A DNA stretch of 64,000 nt from Winogradskyella costae (lineage in GTDB: Bacteria > Bacteroidota > Bacteroidia > Flavobacteriales > Flavobacteriaceae), in contig NZ_JABFDK010000001.1 in NCBI RefSeq assembly GCF_013403865.1, positions 1,550,001-1,614,000 of the forward strand. Reading direction: 5' to 3'. Both the position numbers and the translations under genes were made by a program. Positions 35,543 through 44,126 of the stretch are shown here, in pieces. Numbering within the stretch: position 1 is the first letter of the stretch; the number at the start of each line of letters is the position of its first letter. The notes below the pieces were generated by a model, which was not told where the DNA came from, did no database searches, and saw only the letters and a list, made by a program, of their open reading frames with translations.

Positions 35543-37495
35543 CTAGAATTTCCAAATTGCATAAAACTGTAAGTAATTATAATCGTCTTCTAAGTTAAAC
35601 ACATAACGTGCACCAAGACTTGGGCCAATACGCGCAAAACCGGCTGTAGCTTCTACTAAGAAACCTTTTCTGAAATTGGTGAAGGACTCTGTGACATCTT
35701 CATTGGTGGTGCTACTGTCAAAAAGAAATAAATCGGCTCCTTGACCTTCAAATTGTTCAGTTAAAACGGACTGTTTTTGTTTCTCGTTTACCGAAACGGT
35801 ACCAATAATTCCGGCTCCTAAACCGATGTAATTATTTACGTTGTACCGAACTAATACTGGGATTTCCCAATCTATATTATTGTAACTTCTGTTTGTTGTA
35901 GTGCGTTCGGTGTATGGGAAACCGATGGCGCCATCATCGACAATTTCTTCTGTAATTTCGGTGTTGCTGTCAAACTTATGAAAACTGTTTAATAACTCAA
36001 CTTGCCAATACCAACGATAGGATTTGTAGGGAGAAATAGTCGCTCCTAAAAAGTAACTTTCTGAGTTTTTTAAATCTGCAAAGGAGTTGTAACCCGCTTT
36101 GACTCCAATAGAAATGCCAGGTAAAAAACGTGTTGTAGAATAATTGGTGATTATGGGTTCGTTTTTATCGAAAATAATAGCGGTTTTGGATTTGGTTTTC
36201 TTTTTATGAAAATCATTAGAAAACTTTAGTCGGTATTTTACAAAACCTTTGGTAGAGTCGTATTCTTTTACATTTTTCTGCTCACTTCCTGGGAGATAGA
36301 TGTTTTTGAAAGTAAAAATCGCTTGTTTAGCGGTGTAAGTAGTGTCGAGACAGCTATAAGCAACATCATACTTTGGACAAATTTTCACTTTAGGATACAT
36401 ATCTAAAACTTCAATACTCGATTTGTCAAACATTTCTGGAATATCAGTTTCTAAACGAATCGTTGTAGCCGGACCTTCACCATTATTTTGGAATCTAATT
36501 TTGAATTTAGGCTTTTTAAATCGTACTAATCTATAATTTAGAAACGAGGCATTAGAGGACATTTTATTAGGGTCGTGAGAGGTTACAATTTCCATTTCCA
36601 TATCTTTTACATGGTGGTTGTCATAACTATTATCTGGTACATAAACTCCTCTAACCGAAATAATAGCCGAGGTGTCTTTTAGCATTTCTTTGGTGGTTTT
36701 TAAACTGTAAAATACATGGCGTTCTTCGTTAGGTTCCATGTTGTCAAAACTTAGTTGACTTGAATTCCTAAATGTAAATTTAGCATCGTCTAAAGTCTGA
36801 GGTAGATTTCTGCGAACCGTAGTGTCTTGGGGTTTTGCTTTTAGAGATAGCAAATTATCTTCTGCAGAGGCATAATATACATCAGAATCAAATTTTGAAG
36901 CATATACAATAGCATCATTTATTTCTTTCTCATTATGATACGGTCTGGTTTCAATAAGGTTGAAGTTGTCTGCTTTGTATTTCGCTTCATTGTAAAACAA
37001 AAAGAACTTTCCATTCGTTGTATATGATTTTGTGTTTTTGTAGCTAAACACAATAACGATATCTTCATCTGGCATGGGTTCCCTGTTACGTTGTAGATTT
37101 AAGGCACCATCCATTGACGCTTCATCTTCATAATCATCAGCTGCATTATCAACGTTTATTTTTTTAGGGCGTGTTGATGGTGGTTTTCCGGTATCGTAAT
37201 TATTCGTTGCCCATAATCTAACGGTGTAGTCTCCGTTTTTTTTATAGGTTTTTATCGGTTCTAGTTCTTTACTAAACGTGCCATCTCCAAACTCCCAAAA
37301 ATTAGTGTAAAAAGCTTTTGGTGCACCTGCAATCTGGTTGAGTTCTGGTGCGTTTGCCTTAAATTCAATTTGGTTGCCAAGATTTTTATGTTCAATACTT
37401 GCTGTTCTACGTGTCGTATCTTTTGCAATGTTTTGCTGTGCAAAACTAAAGACTGAAAAGCTAAAGACGAAATAAAATAGAGTTATAGGTTTCAT
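35543..37495 (-). CDS. PKD-domain outer-membrane beta-barrel protein
   Basis: A 650-residue exported protein with signal peptide ending SFAQ near residue 20. A PKD-type domain (about 40-105) shows FWEFGDGTFS and NGDYTVRLWATNN. The middle part contains predicted beta-sandwich segments, including LVRFKKPKFKIRFQNNGEGPATTIRLETDIPEMF, which resembles a DUF11/CARDB-like module. The last 190 residues read as an outer-membrane barrel (FLPGISIGVKAGYNSF to YNYLQFYAIWKF, ending in Phe). It precedes the CHAT gene by 22 bp. A surface-sensing or scaffold function with CHAT is inference. Confidence 0.85.
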   Translation of the reverse strand: MKPITLFYFVFSFSVFSFAQQNIAKDTTRRTASIEHKNLGNQIEFKANAPELNQIAGAPKAFYTNFWEFGDGTFSKELEPIKTYKKNGDYTVRLWATNNYDTGKPPSTRPKKINVDNAADDYEDEASMDGALNLQRNREPMPDEDIVIVFSYKNTKSYTTNGKFFLFYNEAKYKADNFNLIETRPYHNEKEINDAIVYASKFDSDVYYASAEDNLLSLKAKPQDTTVRRNLPQTLDDAKFTFRNSSQLSFDNMEPNEERHVFYSLKTTKEMLKDTSAIISVRGVYVPDNSYDNHHVKDMEMEIVTSHDPNKMSSNASFLNYRLVRFKKPKFKIRFQNNGEGPATTIRLETDIPEMFDKSSIEVLDMYPKVKICPKYDVAYSCLDTTYTAKQAIFTFKNIYLPGSEQKNVKEYDSTKGFVKYRLKFSNDFHKKKTKSKTAIIFDKNEPIITNYSTTRFLPGISIGVKAGYNSFADLKNSESYFLGATISPYKSYRWYWQVELLNSFHKFDSNTEITEEIVDDGAIGFPYTERTTTNRSYNNIDWEIPVLVRYNVNNYIGLGAGIIGTVSVNEKQKQSVLTEQFEGQGADLFLFDSSTTNEDVTESFTNFRKGFLVEATAGFARIGPSLGARYVFNLEDDYNYLQFYAIWKF

Positions 37496-37590
37496 GGAGG
37501 TGAATTTATTGTGATTAAATTTAACAATTAATAACTAATGGGGTTCTTATTATCAAGTAAAAAGGATATATGACTATTTGGAGATAGCAC

Positions 37591-37622
37591 AAAAAGTCAG
37601 AAAAATTAATTTCTGACTTTTA
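37591..37622 (-). terminator. Terminator after the lipoprotein gene
   Basis: The stem AAAGTCAGAA/TTCTGACTTT has a short AT-only loop and is flanked by A and T runs on both sides. It lies just downstream of the minus-strand lipoprotein stop (37646) and separates that gene from the PKD/CHAT operon. Confidence 0.8.
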
Positions 37623-37645
37623 TAAACTAAGTAGGTAAGCGTGAT

Positions 37646-38680
37646 TTATGGTAAATCATTTATCAAAGCTGTTAATGAAGCTTCTGTTCCTACTGTAGTT
37701 TCCCCTAAATAAAACGTTATAATTTCATTGGCAACTATAGTTACTGGTTTTATAGCATATCTCCATTCACCATCGGATTCAGAAACGAAAATGACATGAC
37801 ATTCTAAACCAATTGGTATTTGGCCGTAATGCTCACTGAAAAGATTCAGAGTTTCATCATAAGTATCTAATTGTGCTAAGGCTGGCAGTTCACCGTCGTA
37901 AGACAAGTAAATTGCGCTGTTTTGATTGTTGTAACCCGCTGGTGGCTGTACTTGAAGTGTTGTTTTCGATCTTGGATCATTGTAGAATTTATCTACATTG
38001 GTCCAGCCAAACCCTTCTAAAAGACCGTAATAATTTTCCCCTTCTAAGAATAGGCCTCCATCTCCATTGGTGTTATCTTCAACTTCATCCCAAGCTAAGT
38101 TGCCATCAGCATCCATTTCTCCAGTCCAAAGACTCATGTCTGGATTAGCACCTCCTGTTAGGCTTGTAGGAATAACTAATTGTAAACCACAGTTTGTATC
38201 TAATATGTTACCATTCTGAGTTGCTTCTATAAAGAATTCTCCTCCTGTAATTATTAAGGCTTTATCACCATTTGGCAACTTTCCCATAGTGGGTTTATTG
38301 GTCGTTAACATGCTGCCTTTTTCAAAAATTTCAACATATTCTAAAGTTATGTCTCCAGAAACGGGGTTGCCATTGTCGGTAAGGCAATTTGCATTTAAAT
38401 TAATTTGAACGCCATTTTCTGAAATTAATGAAATGTAAACATCCTCTGTGTTAAAATTAAATATTTGAGTATGGTTATTTAGTGCAATATCTCTGATGTT
38501 TTCAAATTCTAGAGCTGTAGGCGGCTCTTCATTTTGTGATCCGCTATCGGAATCGTCAGTAGGATCGCAGCTAGTGGCAAGTATTGAGGTCATTAGCAAT
38601 AGGGCAAAAAGGCTGAATAAATTTTTACTTAAAATTCGTTTTGTACTCGTTCTGATGTGAATCTTTTTAATTGTTTTCAT
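37646..38680 (-). CDS. Lipoprotein of unknown function in the CHAT/ECF locus
   Basis: A 344-residue predicted lipoprotein: a long basic N-region, a hydrophobic core and a lipobox with Cys38 (SILATSC), then an acidic Ser/Asp-rich linker (DPTDDSDSGSQNEEPP). The first half contains a repeated-sandwich-like module with SGDITLEYVEIFEKGSMLTTNK and GGEFFIEATQNG, a pattern I associate with Bacteroidetes surface lipoproteins but cannot name. I prefer the ATG at 38680; the upstream ATG at 38707 sits only 17 bp from the GGTAACA promoter-like motif. It has its own terminator. Confidence 0.8.
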   Translation of the reverse strand: MKTIKKIHIRTSTKRILSKNLFSLFALLLMTSILATSCDPTDDSDSGSQNEEPPTALEFENIRDIALNNHTQIFNFNTEDVYISLISENGVQINLNANCLTDNGNPVSGDITLEYVEIFEKGSMLTTNKPTMGKLPNGDKALIITGGEFFIEATQNGNILDTNCGLQLVIPTSLTGGANPDMSLWTGEMDADGNLAWDEVEDNTNGDGGLFLEGENYYGLLEGFGWTNVDKFYNDPRSKTTLQVQPPAGYNNQNSAIYLSYDGELPALAQLDTYDETLNLFSEHYGQIPIGLECHVIFVSESDGEWRYAIKPVTIVANEIITFYLGETTVGTEASLTALINDLP

Positions 38681-38723
38681 AATAGTTGAATTTATGGTTA
38701 TCTGCATTTATATAAACTGAAAA

Positions 38724-38740
38724 CTATTTTTGTTACCCCT
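38724..38740 (-). promoter_or_regulatory. GGGGTAACAAAAAT motif before the lipoprotein gene
   Basis: On the minus strand, AGGGGTAACAAAAATAG lies about 44 bp before the chosen start. The core GGTAACAAA recurs in the same orientation 65 bp before the T9SS-protein gene (40763-40777). GTAAC-type -35 elements are common for ECF sigma factors, and one is encoded 2 kb away. Confidence 0.4.
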
Positions 38741-38759
38741 TCTTATGGTTTTTTTTAGT

Positions 38760-38791
38760 AATAAGCTACTTTAGGACTGAAGTAGCTTATT
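38760..38791 (-). terminator. Stem-loop after the T9SS-sorted protein gene
   Basis: Perfect 12-bp stem AATAAGCTACTT/AAGTAGCTTATT with an 8-nt loop, 24 bp after the stop of the minus-strand gene. There is no T run on that strand, so it may be an inefficient terminator or an mRNA 3'-end stabiliser. Confidence 0.45.
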
Positions 38792-38814
38792 AATTAGTAG
38801 TTTACATCGGATAA

Positions 38815-40698
38815 TTATTTTTTAATTATTTTCTTTTGATAGGTTTTTCCATCAATTATAACTGTAGTGATATAGATGCCAGTAGGCCATTTTTTTACAG
38901 AAATAGTCTCCTTTTCTAATGTCGTTTTCTTAGAAAAAACCGCTATGCCTTGTATGTTTTTAATACTCACCACTTTTGTTGCTTCCGAATTAAAGTTGCT
39001 AAAATCTAGATTCAATATTTCATTTGCAGGATTAGGAAATGTTGAAAAGGTAACGACTTCTTCGTCTTTAATATCTGAATTATCTTCTCCAAAAGTTAAA
39101 CGGTACTTGTAGACTTCTGCTACCTCTGAAGGATTGCCAACCACAACGATGTCGCGTTTACAACAAGTCACTTCAAAAAAGATTTCTGTAGAATCCCAAG
39201 GTGAACCTACAGCTAATTTAAACTTGTAGATTTTGCCAGGCCTTAAATGATAACCAGGTGGTAAGAAATCAACAATATTAATATTATTAGGAGCTTGAAC
39301 TAATGGTGTTACCCAGTCTGAATGTAATACTAATGTATTATTCCAGCTTATAGGGTTAAACTCACTTAGTTCTACAAAATAACTGTTTTCACAACTGCTC
39401 AGAGATCCATCGACCAACAAATTGTCTACTAAACACAATTCAGTAACATCTAAAGGGCCATATTTAGAAGGGTATTGATTAACTGCATTTGGAAATCTAA
39501 ATTTTGCGACTGCAGTAGCTCCCATATTTGGCCTACAATCTTGGCAGTTAAATAGCTGATGAAAACTTTGGTAAGTGTGTAGTAATGGATTGGCACCTAG
39601 CTTTCTGTCGATTCCAGTAATTACAAATTCGCAATCATATATAGCGATACTTTCTAAATGATTCTTAATTTTATTACTGATAGCAAATTCATGCAATAAA
39701 CTGTTGCTTGTGTCAAACAGTTGTACTTTATAATCTGGGTAATTAATACTTCCGTAGTTTTTACTAATTAACAATCTGTTATTTATATCTACATCGACAA
39801 AACCATTTGAATATTGAAAAATATTACTGCCTCCAGAATGTAAATATTTAACCCTAAAGTCTGTAAATGGGTATGATGTAGATGTATTTACGTTATAAAA
39901 TACTTCCCAATTAGAGCGCAATGCAATTTGATTGTTGGTTATTTCAAAACGACTACCCGATTCTGAATAGTGAGAATATTGAGAAGACGAATTGATGTTA
40001 AAGAATGCACTAAAGTTTGGGCTGTAGGTGAAGCGCTTAATATGTAATTGTGATGACGTTATGCTACCCATAGAGTACCCAACTACAAACTTAGAGTCTT
40101 TCATATCCATCTGTATAGAAAATGGGCTAGTGTTAGTAATTGTCGGAACATTACTTATTGGTAAAAACCCTTTATAAACCATGTTTCTAAAAACTTTAAC
40201 CTTGGCTAAATTACTTTCAACGCATCCAATAAGAACATCTCCGTTAGGAGCCACTTCAATATCTGTAGCATTGGTGTTATTATTTACTTCAATTCTAGAC
40301 CCAATTAACACACCAGCGGTATTGTACTTTTTTAGATAGGTTCTAAACGTACTACTTCCCGGAGCAGTTCGATCAACGTATATGACGTAAACATTATTGT
40401 TATGATCTAAACGTACTCTTGTAAATCCGTGGTAACTAGAGATGAGAGTTTGTGGAGATGTAGAAGCAAATGTGGTACCATCGTAGACTTTTAAATAATT
40501 TCCACAATCTTCACCGCTAACCCAATAAGCAGAGGCATAAAATTCTTTGTTTTTGTCAGAAGTTGAATTTACCCAACTACTTATAGATGCACTTATAGAG
40601 CTAGTTTGTACTCCTGGTGTTAATTCACCTTGTGCAGACGCAAATGCATAGCAGGACAGTAGTATTAGTATGATGATTTTTTGAATAGAATTTTTCAT
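38815..40698 (-). CDS. T9SS-secreted protein with propeller-like repeats
   Basis: A 627-residue secreted protein. The signal peptide ends near residue 23 (FASAQG). The body has repeating strands of the type VRLDHNNNVYVIYVD, TDIEVAPNGDVLIGCV and FVDVDINNRLLISKNYG, which look like a beta-propeller. Two Cys-containing segments follow (NCQDCRPNMG, CCKRDI). The last 75 residues form a T9SS type A sorting domain (FPNPANEILNLDF...GIYITTVIIDGKTYQKKIIKK). It is divergent from the ECF sigma gene, sharing a 123-bp promoter region with an inverted repeat. The function is unknown; surface display or release is expected. Confidence 0.85.
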   Translation of the reverse strand: MKNSIQKIIILILLSCYAFASAQGELTPGVQTSSISASISSWVNSTSDKNKEFYASAYWVSGEDCGNYLKVYDGTTFASTSPQTLISSYHGFTRVRLDHNNNVYVIYVDRTAPGSSTFRTYLKKYNTAGVLIGSRIEVNNNTNATDIEVAPNGDVLIGCVESNLAKVKVFRNMVYKGFLPISNVPTITNTSPFSIQMDMKDSKFVVGYSMGSITSSQLHIKRFTYSPNFSAFFNINSSSQYSHYSESGSRFEITNNQIALRSNWEVFYNVNTSTSYPFTDFRVKYLHSGGSNIFQYSNGFVDVDINNRLLISKNYGSINYPDYKVQLFDTSNSLLHEFAISNKIKNHLESIAIYDCEFVITGIDRKLGANPLLHTYQSFHQLFNCQDCRPNMGATAVAKFRFPNAVNQYPSKYGPLDVTELCLVDNLLVDGSLSSCENSYFVELSEFNPISWNNTLVLHSDWVTPLVQAPNNINIVDFLPPGYHLRPGKIYKFKLAVGSPWDSTEIFFEVTCCKRDIVVVGNPSEVAEVYKYRLTFGEDNSDIKDEEVVTFSTFPNPANEILNLDFSNFNSEATKVVSIKNIQGIAVFSKKTTLEKETISVKKWPTGIYITTVIIDGKTYQKKIIKK

Positions 40699-40759
40699 AA
40701 TAAAAAATTTAATGATTAGTCAATGGATTCTCTACCCATCTACTAATACATCAAAAGCT

Positions 40760-40788
40760 TTTGAAATTTGTTACCTCAATATTTCAAA
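40760..40788. promoter_or_regulatory. Inverted repeat and GGTAACAAA motif in the sigma/T9SS divergent promoter
   Basis: The perfect 8-bp inverted repeat TTTGAAAT-N13-ATTTCAAA spans 40760-40788. Inside it, on the minus strand, GAGGTAACAAATTTC (40763-40777) shares GGTAACAAA with the motif before the lipoprotein gene. The element sits 62 bp from the T9SS gene and 33 bp from the chosen sigma start, suited to control of both. Confidence 0.45.
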
Positions 40789-40821
40789 GTTTTCTTTAAA
40801 TTCGTTGAAAATAAAGGGCTT

Positions 40822-41403
40822 ATGAATGACAAAAAAATACACGAAGACCAAAAATATATTAATGGATTAATGGCAAATAATACCTTTATTATTCAAACCA
40901 TCTATGATAAATTTGCTCCGAAAGTAATTAATTATGTAAAGCAGAATAGCGGAGATGCTTATGATGCTCAAGATGTTATACAAGAAACAATTATAACTAT
41001 ATATAACCAAGCTAAGCAAAAGAACCTACAATTAACATGTCCGTTTGACGCCTATTTTTTCTTACTCTGTAAACGAAAATGGTTAAATCAAATAAAGAAA
41101 AGTGGTAGAAAAGAGGTAACAATTAATGAGGAAGTGTTATCTAAGGATGATGAAGCACAAGTATTGACTTTTGAAACTTCGATTTTTGAAAATAAACAAG
41201 TCTTATTTAATGAGATGTTTCAGCAATTAGGGGACGCTTGCAAAGATTTGCTCAAAGCCTCCTTTAAAATTAATTCAATGGAAGAGGTCGCTAAAAGTCT
41301 TAATATCACCTATGCTTACGCACGCAAGAAAAAATCGTTATGCATAGGGCAATTGACCAAATTAGTGCAAGCCTCACCAAAATTTAACCAATTGAAATAT
41401 TAA
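40822..41403 (+). CDS. ECF-type RNA polymerase sigma factor
   Basis: A 193-residue sigma-70 family factor with regions 2 and 4 only. Region 2 contains FAPKVINYVKQNSGDAYDAQDVIQETIITIYNQA and FDAYFFLLCKRKWLNQIKK. Region 4 contains FQQLGDACKDLLKASFKINSMEEVAKSLNITYAYARKKKSLC. I chose the ATG at 40822 because the in-frame ATG at 40768 lies inside the promoter-region inverted repeat. It is followed after 4 bp by a membrane protein that probably serves as its anti-sigma factor. Target promoters likely include the divergent T9SS gene and the nearby lipoprotein gene; that is inference. Confidence 0.88.
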   Translation: MNDKKIHEDQKYINGLMANNTFIIQTIYDKFAPKVINYVKQNSGDAYDAQDVIQETIITIYNQAKQKNLQLTCPFDAYFFLLCKRKWLNQIKKSGRKEVTINEEVLSKDDEAQVLTFETSIFENKQVLFNEMFQQLGDACKDLLKASFKINSMEEVAKSLNITYAYARKKKSLCIGQLTKLVQASPKFNQLKY

Positions 41404-41407
41404 AATT

Positions 41408-42154
41408 ATGGAAGAACAAGATTATATACAGTTTGAAGCTTATCTCCTTGGTGACCTATCTCATAAGGATCTACTAGCATTTAATAAGCGACTCGATTCA
41501 GATCCTCAGTTTAAGAAGTCCTTTGAGGTTTATAAAGATATGTCTGCTTATTTAAAACATGAAATTACTAATGAACAAGTAACGTCAGATTTTAAAGCGA
41601 ATTTAGATGTCATTTCAAACAAACATTTCAATACAATTAATGAAGACGAAAATACGACCAAGCCTTCAGGCTCATCTAAATTTTATAAATATGCCATAGC
41701 AGCATCAGTAGTTGTTCTATTAGGTTTCTTCGTTTTTAATCAGTTTGGAGGTCCCAAGTATGGTGATTATAATAATTTTGATACTATTAGTTTAACGGTT
41801 AGAAGTTCCGATGATCCTAATTTTAGCAAAGCAGAACAAAGCTTTAATTCTAAAGATTACAAAGAAGCGATTAAGGCCTTTAATGCCATTTTAGAAAATG
41901 ATTTTACTAATTTAGAGATTCAGTTATATAAATCTATAGCTTTGGTTGAAACCAATAAGTTAAAAGAAGCTCAGATTTTATTAGGAAAAATAACTAATGG
42001 AAATTCAGCCTATCAAAATAAGGCCAAATGGATTTTAGCTTTAAGTTATTTAAAACAAGATAACGAAGCGCAATGTATTAAGATGTTGAAAACAATACCT
42101 CAGGATGCAGAAGATTACAACACGGCTCAAGAATTATTGCAGAAATTAGACTAA
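41408..42154 (+). CDS. Membrane TPR protein, putative anti-sigma factor
   Basis: A 248-residue single-pass membrane protein. The N-terminal 90 residues (EEQDYIQFEAYLLGDLSHKDLLAFNKRLDSDPQF) have the acidic, helical, zinc-finger-like look of anti-sigma N-termini (the usual EAYLLGEL opening) but no zinc ligands. One transmembrane helix is at about 95-111. The C-terminal periplasmic half is a tetratricopeptide array (AEQSFNSKDYKEAIKAFNAILENDF...AKWILALSYLKQ). It lies 4 bp after the ECF sigma gene. It should tether and inhibit the sigma factor, sensing through its periplasmic TPR part; this is inference. Confidence 0.8.
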   Translation: MEEQDYIQFEAYLLGDLSHKDLLAFNKRLDSDPQFKKSFEVYKDMSAYLKHEITNEQVTSDFKANLDVISNKHFNTINEDENTTKPSGSSKFYKYAIAASVVVLLGFFVFNQFGGPKYGDYNNFDTISLTVRSSDDPNFSKAEQSFNSKDYKEAIKAFNAILENDFTNLEIQLYKSIALVETNKLKEAQILLGKITNGNSAYQNKAKWILALSYLKQDNEAQCIKMLKTIPQDAEDYNTAQELLQKLD

Positions 42155-42234
42155 ATAGTAAGCGCTTATAATTACGCTACAATTCTTTAAAATAAATACT
42201 AAAACGAAAGTCGTCAAATCCAAGATGACTTTTT

Positions 42235-42242
42235 TACTTTTG
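42235..42242 (+). promoter_or_regulatory. -7 promoter box of the TatD gene
   Basis: TACTTTTG, an exact TAnnTTTG match, ends 4 nt before the ATG at 42247, the same spacing as at 16703-16710. Transcription would start at or next to the ATG. Confidence 0.5.
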
Positions 42243-42246
42243 CAAA

Positions 42247-43014
42247 ATGATTATTACAGATACCCATACCCATTTGTACAGTGAGGCTTTTGATGACGAC
42301 AGAGCGGAAATGATACAGCGCGCCATAGACGCTAACGTAACACGATTTTTCATTCCGGCAATAGATTCTACCTATACAGAATCTATGCTTCAACTCGAAA
42401 AAGATTTCCCTGAACATGTCTTTTTAATGATGGGTTTGCATCCTACTTCTGTAAAAGATAATTACAATGAGGAATTGCGTCTTGTTGACGACTTATTAGC
42501 AAAACGAAAATTTTGCGCTATTGGAGAAATCGGAATCGATTTATACTGGGATAAAACGACTTTAGATATTCAAATTGAAGCGTTCAGACATCAAATAAAT
42601 CTCGCCAAGCAATATAAGCTTCCAATAGTTATTCATTGTAGAGAAGCTTTTGATGAAATTTTTGAAGTTCTAGAAAAAGAAAAATCCGACGATTTATACG
42701 GGGTTTTCCATTGTTTTACTGGGAATTTAGAACAGGCTCAGAAAGCAATTTCTTATAATATGAAATTAGGAATAGGAGGTGTTGTTACCTTCAAAAACGG
42801 GAAAATTGATCAGTTTATCCATCAAATAGATCTTAAGCATATCGTTTTAGAAACTGATTCACCTTATTTAGCGCCTAAACCGTTCCGAGGAAAACGAAAT
42901 GAAAGTGCTCATATTAATAAGGTGTTAGAAAAATTGTCGGAAATTTATGAAATAAGCGAAGAAGAAATCGCTACCATTACGACTGAAAATTCAAAAGCTA
43001 TATTCGGAATTTAA
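42247..43014 (+). CDS. TatD-family metal-dependent hydrolase/DNase
   Basis: A 255-residue TIM-barrel amidohydrolase-fold enzyme of the TatD family, with metal-dependent 3'-5' DNase activity in characterised members. The metal ligands are visible: THTHL with H7 and H9, GEIGIDLYWD, IVIHCREAF, VFHCFTGN and the final aspartate in ETDSPYLAPKPFRGKRN. The length is typical. It overlaps nothing, but the asparaginase gene follows immediately (the next start is at the base after its stop). A -7 box very close to the ATG suggests a leaderless transcript. Confidence 0.95.
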   Translation: MIITDTHTHLYSEAFDDDRAEMIQRAIDANVTRFFIPAIDSTYTESMLQLEKDFPEHVFLMMGLHPTSVKDNYNEELRLVDDLLAKRKFCAIGEIGIDLYWDKTTLDIQIEAFRHQINLAKQYKLPIVIHCREAFDEIFEVLEKEKSDDLYGVFHCFTGNLEQAQKAISYNMKLGIGGVVTFKNGKIDQFIHQIDLKHIVLETDSPYLAPKPFRGKRNESAHINKVLEKLSEIYEISEEEIATITTENSKAIFGI

Positions 43015-44043
43015 ATGATAAAACAACCACATATTCTATTAATATATACGGGTGGTACCATTGGTATGATTAAAGATGTTGAAACTGGTGCACTAAAAGC
43101 ATTCGATTTTAATAGTCTACTTGTTAAGATTCCAGAATTACGATTATTAGATTGCACAATCGATACTGTTTCTTTTGATGACCCGATAGATTCATCTAAT
43201 ATGAATCCTAAATATTGGGGAGATATTGCAACTATTATAGGTGAAAATTATACAAAGTACGACGGTTTTGTGGTTTTACACGGAAGTGATACAATGAGCT
43301 ACTCAGCGTCTGCACTTAGCTTTATGTTAGAGAACTTGGCAAAACCCGTTATATTTACAGGTTCACAATTACCAATTGGAGATTTACGTACAGACGCAAA
43401 GGAAAATCTAATTACATCGATACAAATGGCTTCATTAAACATTGAAGGTATACCTATCATTAGAGAAGTAGGTTTATATTTTGAATATAAATTATATAGA
43501 GGTAATAGAACTACAAAATTAAATGCAGAGCACTTTGAAGCCTTTGAGTCTCTTAATTATCCGCATTTAGCAGAATCTGGAGTTCATCTTAATGTTAATT
43601 CGGAACATTTATGGAGACCAAAACCAAATGCTGATTTAATTTTACGCACAGCCATGGATACTAATATAGGGGTTCTGAAATTGTTCCCTGGTATTTCTAG
43701 GCCAATTTGTGAAGCCATTCTTAGAAGTAAATTAATTAAAGGACTTATTATAGAAACATACGGTTCTGGTAACGCTACAACTGAAGATTGGTTTTTAAAA
43801 TTATTAGAAAAAGCAATTGCAAGAGGGCTTCATATTGTTAATGTGACGCAATGTGCAGGTGGAAGTGTAAATATGGGCCAATATGAAACGAGTTCACAGC
43901 TAAAATTAATAGGCGTTATCTCAGGAAAAGATATAACAACAGAAGCGGCAGTTGCCAAATTAATGTACCTTTTAGGAGAGAATATAGAAGGAAAAGAATT
44001 CAAAACTATTTTCGAAACGTCCCTAAGAGGAGAAATGTCCTAA
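43015..44043 (+). CDS. ansA: Type I L-asparaginase
   Basis: A 342-residue cytoplasmic asparaginase hydrolysing L-asparagine to aspartate and ammonia. No signal peptide is present. The first threonine motif YTGGTIGMI (Thr12/Thr15) and the second motif GFVVLHGSDTMSYSASALSFM are intact, as is the FTGSQLPIGDLRTDAKENL region. The length matches type I (AnsA) enzymes. It starts directly after the TatD stop, so the two are one transcription unit, an arrangement I associate with Flavobacteria. Confidence 0.95.
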   Translation: MIKQPHILLIYTGGTIGMIKDVETGALKAFDFNSLLVKIPELRLLDCTIDTVSFDDPIDSSNMNPKYWGDIATIIGENYTKYDGFVVLHGSDTMSYSASALSFMLENLAKPVIFTGSQLPIGDLRTDAKENLITSIQMASLNIEGIPIIREVGLYFEYKLYRGNRTTKLNAEHFEAFESLNYPHLAESGVHLNVNSEHLWRPKPNADLILRTAMDTNIGVLKLFPGISRPICEAILRSKLIKGLIIETYGSGNATTEDWFLKLLEKAIARGLHIVNVTQCAGGSVNMGQYETSSQLKLIGVISGKDITTEAAVAKLMYLLGENIEGKEFKTIFETSLRGEMS

Positions 44044-44126
44044 AAATAACAGAAAATAACACTATAAATTTTAGTGTTTGAAGATTTTTTCGTTATTTGG
44101 CACAATGTAATTTTAAATAAATTTAG

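Noticed and set aside
40768-40821. Upstream start for the ECF sigma factor at 40768
   Set aside because: This ATG lies inside the promoter-region inverted repeat and the added 18 residues do not resemble sigma region 2.
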